Below, piece after piece: positions 43,003-52,900 of a stretch of DNA of 64,000 nt. How positions within the stretch are numbered: position 1 is the first letter of the stretch; each line of letters starts with the position of its first letter. The notes beneath the pieces are model-generated. The model had not been told where the DNA came from. It was given only the letters and a program-made list of their open reading frames with translations, and made no database searches. The translations under genes were made by a program, and so were the position numbers. The stretch comes from Mycobacterium kansasii ATCC 12478 (GTDB lineage Bacteria; Actinomycetota; Actinomycetes; Mycobacteriales; Mycobacteriaceae), in assembly GCF_000157895.3 (NCBI RefSeq), contig NC_022663.1:5208001-5272000 (forward strand), in the 5' to 3' direction.

Positions 43003-43815
43003 TCAGTCCTTGACGAAGCAGTACATCCGGTAGGAAATATCGCCACTTTCCAGGTAACGGGACAGCTGGGTGCCTTGCACGCCGATGTATTCCCGGCCCG
43101 CGAAACGAAGGAAGGCCGGCAGATGGCGTTCGACCAGCTCCCGCGACTTCTGCGAATTCCTTTCGATGCCCCGCAACACCTCGGCGTTGATCTCCCGCTG
43201 CGACAGTTGCCGCAGCGCGGCGCCGGCCAGATCGGCCTCCCAGTCGGGGATCTCGTTGCTGGGGCGCAGGTCGGCGTAGGCGAAGTACCCTCCCGGCCGC
43301 AGCACCCGCACCACCTCGGCGAGGAAACGCCGGAAGTGCGGATAGCAGTGCGAGGCTTCGACATTGAGAACCACGTCGAAGGATCCGTCGTCGAAGGGCA
43401 GGTTTTCGGCGTCGCCTCGCACGAAATCAAGACCGGGCAGATGGTGTCGCTTCTGGCAAAGTCTGATACCGGCCGGGTTCAAGTCGAGCGCGGTGTAAGA
43501 GGCCGGCTGCAAGGTGCGTGTCAGGTAGGAGGCTCCACCGCCGTGGCCGCAACTGACCTCCAGCACCCGCTTGCCCTTCAAGTCCGCCTGGGTCGCGGTG
43601 CGGTGGTACAGGTTGATGTGGGCTCGGTTGGGTTCGTCGGATTCCTCCAGGGGCAGGGCCATTGGCGGATCTTCCTCATAGGCCCAGTTGATGAACACGA
43701 TTTCGTCGGCACCGAGCCCGCGCGTCATCAGCGGATACCAGAACCGCCAAACTCGCTTGTAGATCGGGGTACTCCCGACGCGGGCAAGCAGGCTGTGGGT
43801 GGGACTGAAGGGCAT
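43003..43815 (-). CDS. Phthiotriol/phenolphthiotriol O-methyltransferase, Rv2952 orthologue
   Basis: A 270-residue SAM methyltransferase that adds the methoxy group of phthiocerol and phenolphthiocerol. SAM motif I is VLEVSCGHGGGASYLTR. Other motifs are DFVRGDAENLPF, EASHCYPHF and RVLRPGGYFAYADL. Start MPFSPTHSLLARVG at 43815 gives exactly the Rv2952 length. Divergent from the ketoreductase, whose product it methylates. Confidence 0.95.
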   Translation of the reverse strand: MPFSPTHSLLARVGSTPIYKRVWRFWYPLMTRGLGADEIVFINWAYEEDPPMALPLEESDEPNRAHINLYHRTATQADLKGKRVLEVSCGHGGGASYLTRTLQPASYTALDLNPAGIRLCQKRHHLPGLDFVRGDAENLPFDDGSFDVVLNVEASHCYPHFRRFLAEVVRVLRPGGYFAYADLRPSNEIPDWEADLAGAALRQLSQREINAEVLRGIERNSQKSRELVERHLPAFLRFAGREYIGVQGTQLSRYLESGDISYRMYCFVKD

Positions 43816-43994
43816 GGGCAAGCAGTATGGCAGACCAGCACGATGAGCGAGCCCACGGCGGGAACGCCGCACCCTACCGAGGAGCCGGAGCCGCTGGTCC
43901 GACCCGTTGCCGGCCGTCTGACGCCGTCGGCCAGCCCGCCGGAAGCGGCCTGCTCAGGTAGCCTCCCCGGCATGTCAGTGATCAACGGCGCGGA

Positions 43995-45179
43995 ATGCGG
44001 GCAGTGAGCGGGGGCGGATTTCGTTTCGGCTTTGTCGATTCGCTGGTGCACTCGCGGTTTCGGCCCGGCTGGCTGGCGCGGTCCAGTATGGTGGCGGCAA
44101 CGCTGACCGGCGCCGATTCCTATTGGGTCGGCGACCATCTGAACGGGCTGGTGCCGCGCTCGATCGCGACGCCCGAATATCTGGGAATCGCGGCGAAACT
44201 CGTGCCCAGCGTCGACGCGAACTACGAACCGTGGACGATGCTGGGAAACCTCGCCTACGGGAGGCCCAAGCGGTTGCGGCTCGGCATATGCGTGACCGAC
44301 GCCGGTCGCCGCAACCCGGCGGTCACGGCCCAGGCCGCCGCGACCCTGCAGCTGCTTACCCGGGGCAACGCCATCCTTGGCATCGGTGTCGGGGAACGGG
44401 AAGGCAACGAACCCTACGGCGTGGAGTGGACCAGACCGGTGGCGCGGTTTGAAGAAGCGCTGGCCACAATACGCGCGTTGTGGAATTCCAACGGGGAGCT
44501 TGTCTCGCGCGAATCGGCGTACTTTCCGCTGCAGAACGCCGCGTTCGAGCTGCCACCATACCGGGGAAAATGGCCGGAAATCTGGGTTGCCGCGCACGGT
44601 CCGCGGATGCTGCGGGCAACCGGACGCTACGCCGATGCCTGGGTTCCGATTGTGCTGGTGCGTCCCGGCGACTACAGCACGGCGCTCGAAGCCGTGCGCA
44701 CCGCGGCATCCGACGCCGGTCGTGACCCGATGTCGATCATCCCCTCCGCGGTGCGCGGCGTGATCACCGGCCGAGATCGCGACGACGTCGAGGAGGCGCT
44801 GGACTCTGTCGTCGTGAAGATGACCGCGTTGGGGGTACCCGGTACAGCCTGGGCCCGCCACGGTGTCGAGCATCCGATGGGAGCCGACTTCGCCGGGGTC
44901 CAGGATGTGATTCCCCAAACCATGGACGAGCAGACGGTCTTGTCGTACACCGCGAAAGTCCCGCCGGCGCTCATGAAAGAGGTTGTCTTCAGCGGCACCC
45001 CCGAGGAAGTCGTCGACCAAGTAGCCCAATGGCGCGATCACGGCCTCGAGTACCTGCTGGTGATCAACGGCAGTCTGGTCAACCCCAGCTTGCGCAAGGC
45101 GGTCGCGGCGAGCCTGCCGCACGCCAAGGTGCTGCGCGGACTCAAAAAGCTGGGTGTCAGCTCGCCGAAGCGCCGCTGA
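43995..45179 (+). CDS. Phthiodiolone/phenolphthiodiolone ketoreductase, Rv2951c orthologue
   Basis: A 394-residue luciferase-like, F420-type ketoreductase that reduces the diolone to the triol before O-methylation. Motifs include GADSYWVGDHLNGL, LGICVTDAGRRNPAV and ILGIGVGEREGNEPYGVEW. The frame opens at ATG 43995; GTG 44004 gives MSGGGFRFGFVDS and fits the Rv2951c start better, so the true start may be three codons in. Confidence 0.94.
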   Translation: MRAVSGGGFRFGFVDSLVHSRFRPGWLARSSMVAATLTGADSYWVGDHLNGLVPRSIATPEYLGIAAKLVPSVDANYEPWTMLGNLAYGRPKRLRLGICVTDAGRRNPAVTAQAAATLQLLTRGNAILGIGVGEREGNEPYGVEWTRPVARFEEALATIRALWNSNGELVSRESAYFPLQNAAFELPPYRGKWPEIWVAAHGPRMLRATGRYADAWVPIVLVRPGDYSTALEAVRTAASDAGRDPMSIIPSAVRGVITGRDRDDVEEALDSVVVKMTALGVPGTAWARHGVEHPMGADFAGVQDVIPQTMDEQTVLSYTAKVPPALMKEVVFSGTPEEVVDQVAQWRDHGLEYLLVINGSLVNPSLRKAVAASLPHAKVLRGLKKLGVSSPKRR

Positions 45180-45358
45180 CCATCGGGTTAATTCTGCGCC
45201 GCGGGCACAGGGGACAAGACCTGTTATTGTCGTGGGGCCTCATCGACGTGGCATTGCGCCTCCGGGCAATCTACGAGCCGTACATGCGCCGATTCCGATT
45301 CGAAGGACACGGCAGCAAAACGTCCGTACTCTCTTCCGTCAAGAGCCGAAGGATGATC

Positions 45359-47218
45359 ATGCAGACGAACTTGTCATTTCAGGCTGGGGGCGAGGTGGCA
45401 ACGCAAACCGAACGGATCGCGGATCCGCAAGCGGTGCAATCGCCGAACGGGACCGCAACGCGATTCGCGATGAGCGAATCGTCGCTCATTGATCTGCTGC
45501 AGAAGGCAGCCGGCCAGTACCCCAACCGCGCCGCGTACAAGTTCATCGACTACGAGGTAGATCCGAAGGGATTCACCGAAACCCTCACCTGGTGGCAGGT
45601 CTATCGGCGCGCGACGATCGTAGCGGACGAGCTGAGGATCTGCGGGTCGAGCGGTGATCGGGTTGCGATATTGGCCCCGCAGGGCCTCGAATACATCGTT
45701 GCCTTCCTGGGCGCGCTGCAGGCCGGTCTGATCGCCGTTCCGCTGCCGGTACCGCAGTTCGGTATCCACGACGAACGGATTTCCGCGGCCCTGCGGGATT
45801 CCCTCCCGACGGTCATTCTGACGACGTCGTCGGTCGTCGACGAGGTCGTCAAGTATGTGCCGCATGCGCGCGCCCCGCAGGGCCGGGAACCAGTCGTCGT
45901 CGCGATCGACTCGCTGGACCTGGACTCGCCGCGGGAACTGGCCCCCGCCGCGCCCGCGCGCCCGGGCACGGCCTACATCCAGTACACATCGGGGTCGACC
46001 CGCTCGCCCGCCGGTGTTGTCCTGTCGCACAAGAACGTCATCAGCAATTGCGTACAGCTGATGTCCGATTACCTCGGGGACACGGAAAAGGTTCCGTCAA
46101 CTGCGGTGTCGTGGCTGCCGTTCTATCACGACATGGGCTTGATGTTGGGTGTCATTCTCCCGATGATCAACCAGGACACCGCAGTGTTGCTGAGCCCAAT
46201 GGCATTTCTGCAGCGGCCGGCCCGCTGGATGCAATTGCTGGGCAGACATCGTGGACAGATTTCCAGCGCACCGAATTTCGGGTTCGACTTGGCCGTGCGC
46301 CGAACGTCCGATGACGACATGGCCGGTCTTGATCTCGGGCACGTGCGGGCGATCGCCACCGGCGCCGAACGCGTAAACCCGGCCACGGTAAGGCGTTTCA
46401 TCGACCGGTTCGCCAAGTTCAACCTCAGCCAGAGCGCGATCCGACCCTCGTACGGGCTCGCCGAGGCGACGGTGTACGTGGCGACCGCCGGACCGGGACG
46501 CCCGCCCAAGACTGTCTGTTTCGACTACCAGCATTTGGCGGCCGGCCGGGCGAAGGTCTGCGAGAGCGACGGCGATGAGGGCGCCAAGCTGGTCAGTTAC
46601 GGTGCGCCGCGGGCATCCACCGTGCGGATCGTCGACCCCGACACCAGGACCGAGACTCGCGAGGGAACCGTCGGCGAGATCTGGGTGCAGGGCGACAACG
46701 TCGCCATGGGCTACTGGCGAAACCCCGAACTCACCGAGCGGACCTTCGGGGCGAAGCTCGTCGATCCCTCGGCCGGCACGCCGGTCGGCCCGTGGCTGCG
46801 GACCGGAGACCTGGGCGTCATGTTCGAGGACGAACTGTTCATCACCGGCCGTATCAAGGATCTGTTGGTGGTGGATGGGTCCAACCATTATCCCGACGAC
46901 ATCGAGGCGACGATCCAGGAGATCACCGGCGGCCGGGTGGTGGCGATAGCGGTGCCCGACGACAGCACCGAGCAGCTGGTCACCATCGTCGAGGTCACGA
47001 CGTGGGGTCACCCCGACGACGCGGCATCGGATAGGCTGCGCACGGTCAAACGTGACGTCACGTCCGCGATATCGCGTTTGCACCGGGTACGTGTCGCGGA
47101 TGTCGTTATGGTGGCTCCGGGCTCGATTCCCGTCACCACCAGCGGTAAGGTCCGACGTTCAACCTGCGTCGAGCGTTACCTGAACCAGGAATTCACCCGC
47201 GTGGACGGTGCCGCATGA
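45359..47218 (+). CDS. fadD29: Long-chain fatty acyl-AMP ligase FadD29
   Basis: Activates the p-hydroxyphenylalkanoate product of Pks15/1 as an acyl-adenylate and hands it to the Pps synthases. From ATG 45359 it has 619 residues, identical to the M. tuberculosis FadD29 length. The P-loop-like motif is YTSGSTRSPAGVV; SWLPFYHDMGL, RPSYGLAEATVYVA and GRIKDLLVVDGSNHYPDDIE complete the FAAL signature. The frame extends upstream but without family similarity. Confidence 0.95.
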   Translation: MQTNLSFQAGGEVATQTERIADPQAVQSPNGTATRFAMSESSLIDLLQKAAGQYPNRAAYKFIDYEVDPKGFTETLTWWQVYRRATIVADELRICGSSGDRVAILAPQGLEYIVAFLGALQAGLIAVPLPVPQFGIHDERISAALRDSLPTVILTTSSVVDEVVKYVPHARAPQGREPVVVAIDSLDLDSPRELAPAAPARPGTAYIQYTSGSTRSPAGVVLSHKNVISNCVQLMSDYLGDTEKVPSTAVSWLPFYHDMGLMLGVILPMINQDTAVLLSPMAFLQRPARWMQLLGRHRGQISSAPNFGFDLAVRRTSDDDMAGLDLGHVRAIATGAERVNPATVRRFIDRFAKFNLSQSAIRPSYGLAEATVYVATAGPGRPPKTVCFDYQHLAAGRAKVCESDGDEGAKLVSYGAPRASTVRIVDPDTRTETREGTVGEIWVQGDNVAMGYWRNPELTERTFGAKLVDPSAGTPVGPWLRTGDLGVMFEDELFITGRIKDLLVVDGSNHYPDDIEATIQEITGGRVVAIAVPDDSTEQLVTIVEVTTWGHPDDAASDRLRTVKRDVTSAISRLHRVRVADVVMVAPGSIPVTTSGKVRRSTCVERYLNQEFTRVDGAA

Positions 47219-47261
47219 CGGCACATGTATGGGGGTTTGCGCGTTACCCGAGACATGGAAT

Positions 47262-47852
47262 ATGACCGACTGCACGCTATCTGAGGAAGAGATCCGAAAC
47301 CTCGATCGCGATCTTCGGATACTCATCGCAACCAACGGCACCCTGACCCGGATTCTCAACGTGGTGGCCAACGAAGAGATCGTCGTGCAGATTGTCAACC
47401 AACATATCCGGCGGGCCGTACCAAAAATGGTCGAACTCGGCCAATCGGCGGAGAGCCGGGTTCTGCAACGTAATATCCTGCTCAAGGGCCGGAATTCAGG
47501 CAACGTGTTCGTGGCCGCGGAGTCGTTGGTCGCCATTGATCTGCTGCCCGCCGAAATAGTGGCGCGATTGACCAGGACGGATCATCCTATTGGCGAGGTT
47601 ATGGCAGCCAGTTACATCGAGACATTCAAGGAGTCGGCCAAAGTCTGGGTCGGAGCCTCGCCCCGCTGGCTCGCTCTCGACGGATACCAGCATTCGCGCC
47701 GGAGAACCGTCGCGCGCCGCTACCGCATTTTGTCCGGCGGGCAGCCGATCATGCTCATCACCGAGTATTTCCTCCGCACCGTATTCCAAGATGTCCCGCA
47801 TGAAGAAGCCGATTGCCGCCAGTTCTCGAATGTCATCACTGCGGCGCGCTAG
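47262..47852 (+). CDS. Chorismate pyruvate-lyase, Rv2949c orthologue
   Basis: Converts chorismate to p-hydroxybenzoate and pyruvate, providing the phenol ring of PGL. 196 residues from ATG 47262. Recognisable stretches are LRILIATNGTLTRILN, LLKGRNSGNVFVAAESLVAI and GEVMAASYIETFKE. M. tuberculosis Rv2949c (199 residues) is the sole source of p-hydroxybenzoate there. It sits between fadD29 and fadD22, consistent with supplying FadD22. Confidence 0.94.
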   Translation: MTDCTLSEEEIRNLDRDLRILIATNGTLTRILNVVANEEIVVQIVNQHIRRAVPKMVELGQSAESRVLQRNILLKGRNSGNVFVAAESLVAIDLLPAEIVARLTRTDHPIGEVMAASYIETFKESAKVWVGASPRWLALDGYQHSRRRTVARRYRILSGGQPIMLITEYFLRTVFQDVPHEEADCRQFSNVITAAR

Positions 47853-47867
47853 GGCGGTCACCCACTA

Positions 47868-49982
47868 ATGCGGAATGGCAACCTGGCCGGGTTCCTGGCT
47901 GAGCGGGCATCGGAAGCGGGATGGTACGACCGGCCCGCCTACTATGCGCCGGAGATCGTCACACACGGCCAAATCCATGACGGCGCCGCGCGACTTGCGC
48001 ACGTGCTGCAACGCCGTGGCCTCGGCACCGGGGATCGCGTCCTGTTGTGCCTTCCGGATTCACCGGAGCTGGTGCAGTTATTGCTGGCGTGCCTGGCTCG
48101 TGGCGTCATGGCGTTTCTGGCGAATCCGGAGTTGCATCGCGACGACCACGCGTTTCTGGAGCGCGACACCGAGCCGGCGCTGGTCGTCACCTCGGGCCCG
48201 TTGTGCGGCCGGTTTCGCCCGTCGCGCGTGGTCGATGCCGCCGAGCTGTTGTCGGCGGCGGCGCGGGCCGAGCCGGCAGAATACGAGCAGCTCGGGCGCG
48301 ATGCCGACGCATACGCGACCTATACCTCGGGTACCACCGGGCCGCCGAAAGCGGCCATCCATCGGCACGCCGACCCGCTGACATTTGTTGACGCCATGTG
48401 TCACCAGGCGCTGCGGCTCACGGCCCACGACACGGGGCTGAGTACCGCACGCATGTATTTCGCCTATGGCCTCGGTAATTCGGTCTGGTTCCCCCTTGCG
48501 ACAGGCGGTTCCGCCGTCATCAATCCATTGCCGGTGGGTGCGGAAATGGCAGCCACGCTGTGCGAGAGATTCGAGCCGTCCGTGCTCTACGGCGTGCCGA
48601 ATTTCTTTGCCAGAGTCGTCGACACCTGTTCTTCCGAATCTTTTCGGGCGCTCCGGTGCATCGTGTCAGCGGGCGAGGCCCTCGACATGGGACTCGCCGA
48701 GCGGCTCATCGAATTCTTCGGCGGTATCCCCATTCTTGACGGAATTGGATCGACGGAGGTGGGGCAGACCTTCGTCTCGAATACCGTCGACGAATGGCGT
48801 CCGGGAACTCTCGGAAAGGCTCTTCCGCCCTACGAGATTCGTGTTCTGGGACCGGATGGCGCACCCGCAGAACCCGGAGTGGACGGAAATCTATGGGTCC
48901 GCGGACCATCGATCGCGACCGGCTACTGGAATTGTCCCGATCCGATCCTGGAGGAGGACGGGTGGCTCGACACCCGCGACACGGTTCGCGTCGACGCCGA
49001 GGGTTGGGTTTCGTACCGTTGCCGCGCGGACGACACGGAAATCGTCGGAGCCGTCAACGTCAATCCGCGGGAAGTCGAACGACTCGTGGCCGAGCACGAC
49101 GCGGTGGCTGAGGTCGCGGTTGTCGGAGTGAAGGAGTCCACCGGCGCGTCGGCACTGCAGGCATTTCTGGTGCCGACAGGCCACGCGGTCATCGACGAAT
49201 CGGTGATGCGAGACATCCACCGGGGGTTGCTCACCAGACTGTCCGCATTCAAGGTGCCGCACAGACTCGCCGTCGTGGAGCGGCTTCCCCGGACCGCCAA
49301 CGGAAAGTTGTTGCGGAGCGCGCTTCGTGCCGAGAGCCCGGCGAAACCGATCTGGGAACTCTCGTCGGTCCAGCCCCGGCCTGACGCTGACCCACAGCAC
49401 GACAACCGGCCGGCTGCTCCGCGGACCGTCGCCGGGCACGCCGGTGAGGTGACGCTGAAGGAACGCCTGGCCGCTTTGCAGCAGGAGCGTCACCGGTTGG
49501 TGGTGGAGGCGGTGTCTGCCGAGGCCGCCAAGATGCTGGGTGAGCCGGATCCGCAGTCGCTCGATCGGGATCTTGCGTTCTCCGAGCTGGGTTTTGACTC
49601 CCAGATGACGGTCGTACTTTGTCATCGGCTGGCCGCGGCTACCGGCCTGCGGCTGCCGGAAACGGTCGGGTGGGACTACGGCTCGATATCGGGATTGGCC
49701 CAATATCTGGAGGCTGAACTGTCCGGTGGGGACCGGCGGGCAGGGGCCATGACCCTGCCGGCGAATATCGACGCGAAGGGGCGAGTCGACGAGGAATTGA
49801 AAAGAATCGATGAGCTGGTGCTGACGATCGGGGACGGCGAAAAGCAGCGCGTGGCCGACCGTTTGCGTGCCATCCTCGGCACCATCACCGACGCCGGGGA
49901 TCGCTTGGGCAAACGAATCCAGGACGCCTCGACTCCCGACGAAATTTTCCAGCTGATCGATTCGGAGTTGGGCGAATCATGA
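47868..49982 (+). CDS. fadD22: p-Hydroxybenzoyl-AMP ligase/carrier protein FadD22
   Basis: A 704-residue, two-part loading enzyme. The adenylation domain (about 1-510) has TYTSGTTGPPKAAIHRH and LDGIGSTEVGQTFVS. The aroyl carrier domain (about 525-615) has LGFDSQMT, with the phosphopantetheine serine at about 578. It loads p-hydroxybenzoate and passes it to Pks15/1. The C-terminal tail, after the carrier domain, may dock on the synthase, whose gene starts ten bases later. Confidence 0.96.
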   Translation: MRNGNLAGFLAERASEAGWYDRPAYYAPEIVTHGQIHDGAARLAHVLQRRGLGTGDRVLLCLPDSPELVQLLLACLARGVMAFLANPELHRDDHAFLERDTEPALVVTSGPLCGRFRPSRVVDAAELLSAAARAEPAEYEQLGRDADAYATYTSGTTGPPKAAIHRHADPLTFVDAMCHQALRLTAHDTGLSTARMYFAYGLGNSVWFPLATGGSAVINPLPVGAEMAATLCERFEPSVLYGVPNFFARVVDTCSSESFRALRCIVSAGEALDMGLAERLIEFFGGIPILDGIGSTEVGQTFVSNTVDEWRPGTLGKALPPYEIRVLGPDGAPAEPGVDGNLWVRGPSIATGYWNCPDPILEEDGWLDTRDTVRVDAEGWVSYRCRADDTEIVGAVNVNPREVERLVAEHDAVAEVAVVGVKESTGASALQAFLVPTGHAVIDESVMRDIHRGLLTRLSAFKVPHRLAVVERLPRTANGKLLRSALRAESPAKPIWELSSVQPRPDADPQHDNRPAAPRTVAGHAGEVTLKERLAALQQERHRLVVEAVSAEAAKMLGEPDPQSLDRDLAFSELGFDSQMTVVLCHRLAAATGLRLPETVGWDYGSISGLAQYLEAELSGGDRRAGAMTLPANIDAKGRVDEELKRIDELVLTIGDGEKQRVADRLRAILGTITDAGDRLGKRIQDASTPDEIFQLIDSELGES

Positions 49983-49992
49983 AGAGGAGCAA

Positions 49993-52900
49993 GTGGCGAT
50001 GACGACGAGCATGGAAGGCGCCGACCAGCAGAGCGAAAAGCTCTTCCGGTATCTGAAAAAGGTTGCTGTCGAGCTCGATGAGGCACGCGCGCGGCTGCGG
50101 GATTACGAACAGCGGGCCACCGAACCGGTGGCGGTGGTGGGGATCGGGTGCCGCTTTCCGGGCGGGGTCGATTCCGCGGAGAAGCTGTGGGAGGTGGTCG
50201 CCGAGGGTCGGGATCTGGTGTCGGAGTTTCCGACGGATCGCGGCTGGGATGTGGAGGGGTTGTTCGATCCGGATCCCGATGCCGAGGGCAAGACCTATAC
50301 GCGGTGGGGCGCGTTCCTAGACGATGCCGCGGGTTTTGACGCCGGATTTTTCGGGATCGCCCCCGGCGAGGTGTTGGCGATGGATCCCCAGCAGCGATTG
50401 ATGCTGGAGGTTTCGTGGGAGGCGTTGGAGCACGCGGGAATTGACCCGCTGTCGTTGCGGGGGTCGGCGACCGGGGTGTTCACCGGGATCTTCGCGCCCA
50501 GTTATGGCAGCAAGGAAACCGGGGGGCTGCAAGGGTACGGGTTGACCGGCACGGCGGTCAGCGTGGCCTCGGGTCGGGTTTCCTACGTGTTGGGGTTAGA
50601 AGGCCCGGCGGTGTCGGTGGACACCGCATGCTCCTCGTCGTTGGTGGCCATCCACTGGGCGATGGCGTCGTTGCGCTCGGGGGAGTGCGACTTGGCATTG
50701 GCCGGCGGGGTGACGGTGATGGGGTTGCCGTCGATCTTCGTCGGATTCAGTCGGCAGCGGGGGCTGGCGGCCGACGGTCGCTGCAAGGCGTTCGCCGCGG
50801 CGGCCGATGGGACGGGCTGGGGTGAGGGCGCCGGCGTAGTGGTCCTCGAGCGGCTCTCGGATGCGCTCCGGTTGGGGCACTCGGTGCTGGCGGTGGTGCG
50901 TGGTAGCGCCATCAATCAGGACGGCGCGTCCAATGGCTTGACCGCGCCCAACGGGCTGGCCCAACAGCGGGTCATTCGGGCGGCGTTGGGCAGTGCCGGG
51001 TTGACCGCGGCAGACGTGGACGTGGTGGAGGCCCACGGGACGGCCACCACGTTGGGTGACCCCATCGAAGCGAATGCGTTGTTGGCCACGTACGGGCAAG
51101 GCCGTCCTGAGGAGCGGCCGTTGTGGGTGGGTTCGATCAAGTCGAACATGGGTCATACCCAGGCCGCGGCGGGGGTGGCCGGGGTCATCAAGATGGTGCA
51201 GGCGATGCGGCATGGCCTGATGCCGGCGACGCTGCACGTGGATGCGCCTTCGCCGCGGGTGGATTGGGAAAGCGGCGCGGTGTCGGTGTTGACCGAGGCC
51301 CGGGACTGGCCCGTCGACGGGCGTCCGCGCCGGGCCGGAGTGTCATCGTTCGGGATCAGCGGCACCAATGCCCACGTGATCCTGGAGCAGGCTTCCGCGC
51401 CGGCCCCGGTCGCGACGGACCAAACCGCCGGGGGCGAAAAGCGGTTGTCGGTGGTGCCGTGGGTGGTGTCGGCGAGATCGGCCGAGGCGTTGACGGCGCA
51501 GGCGAGCCGGTTGGCGGCCCATGTGCAGGCCGACCCGGGATTGGAACCACTCGACGTGGGCTGCACCCTTGCCGGCAGGTCGGTGTTCGAGCATCGAGCC
51601 GTGGTGGTCGGCGCCGACCGGGAGGCGTTGATCACGGGGTTGACCAGCGTGGCCGATGGTGACCCGGGCGCCGGCGTCGCGGTGGGTCAAGCGGGTCCGG
51701 TGGGCAAGACGGTGGTGGTGTTTCCCGGGCAGGGCTCCCAGCGCCTCGGGATGGGGCGCGAGTTGTACGACCGGCTGCCGGTGTTCGCCGAAGCATTCGA
51801 CGAGGTGGCCGATGAGTTGGATCAGCATCTGAGATTGCCGCTGCGCGAAGTTGTCTGGGGTGGCGATGCGGCGTTGCTGGACACCACCGAGTTTGCTCAG
51901 CCGGCGCTGTTCGCGGTCGAGGTGGCGTTGTTCGCGGTGTTGCGGCACTGGGGTGTGCAGCCCGATTTCGTGATGGGCCACTCGGTGGGGGAGCTGTCGG
52001 CGGCGTACGTGGCCGGGGTGTTGACGCTGGCGGACGCGGCAATGTTGGTTGTGGCGCGGGGGCGGCTGATGCAGGCGCTGCCGGCGGGTGGGGCGATGGT
52101 GGCGGTGGCCGCCTCCGAAAAAGAGGTGGCCGACGAGGTGATGCCGTTGCTGGGCGAGGGGGTGGGCATCGCCGCGATCAATGCGCCCGCATCGGTGACC
52201 ATCTCCGGTGCCGAGGCCGCTGTGAGCGCGATTGCGGATCGCTTTGCCGAGCAGGGTCGGCGGGTGCACCGGTTGGCGGTGTCGCATGCCTTTCATTCGC
52301 CGCTGATGGAGCCGATGCTCGACGAGTTCGCGCGGATTGTGGCCCGATTGGAGCCGCGGACGCCGCAAATCGGCCTGGTGTCGAACGTTACGGGCGAATT
52401 AGCCAGCGCCACAGGTGATTTCGGGTCAGCACCGTATTGGGTCGACCATGTCCGGCGCCCGGTGCGTTTTGCCGACAGCGCGCGCCATGTCCAGCAGCTC
52501 GGGGCGACACACTTCATCGAGGTCGGTCCCGGCAGTGGTTTGACGAGCTCCATCGAGCAGTCGTTGGCCCCGGCTGAGGCGTTCGTGGTGTCGATGCTCG
52601 GCAAAGACCGTCCCGAGTTGGCGGCTGCGCTGGGTGCGGCCGGCCAGTTGTTCACCACTGGTGTGCCGGTGGATTGGCCGGCGGTGTTCGCCGGCTCGGG
52701 TGGGCGGCGCGTCGACTTGCCCACGTACGCCTTTCAGCGACGGCGGTTTTGGGAGACGCCGGGCGGCGACGGGCCCGCCGACGCGGTCGGTCTGGGTCTG
52801 GGCCCGACCGAACACGCGTTGTTGGGTGCGGTGGTCGAGCGGCCCGACTCCGACGGAGTGGTATTGACGGGCCGGTTGTCGTTGGCCGATCAACCATGGC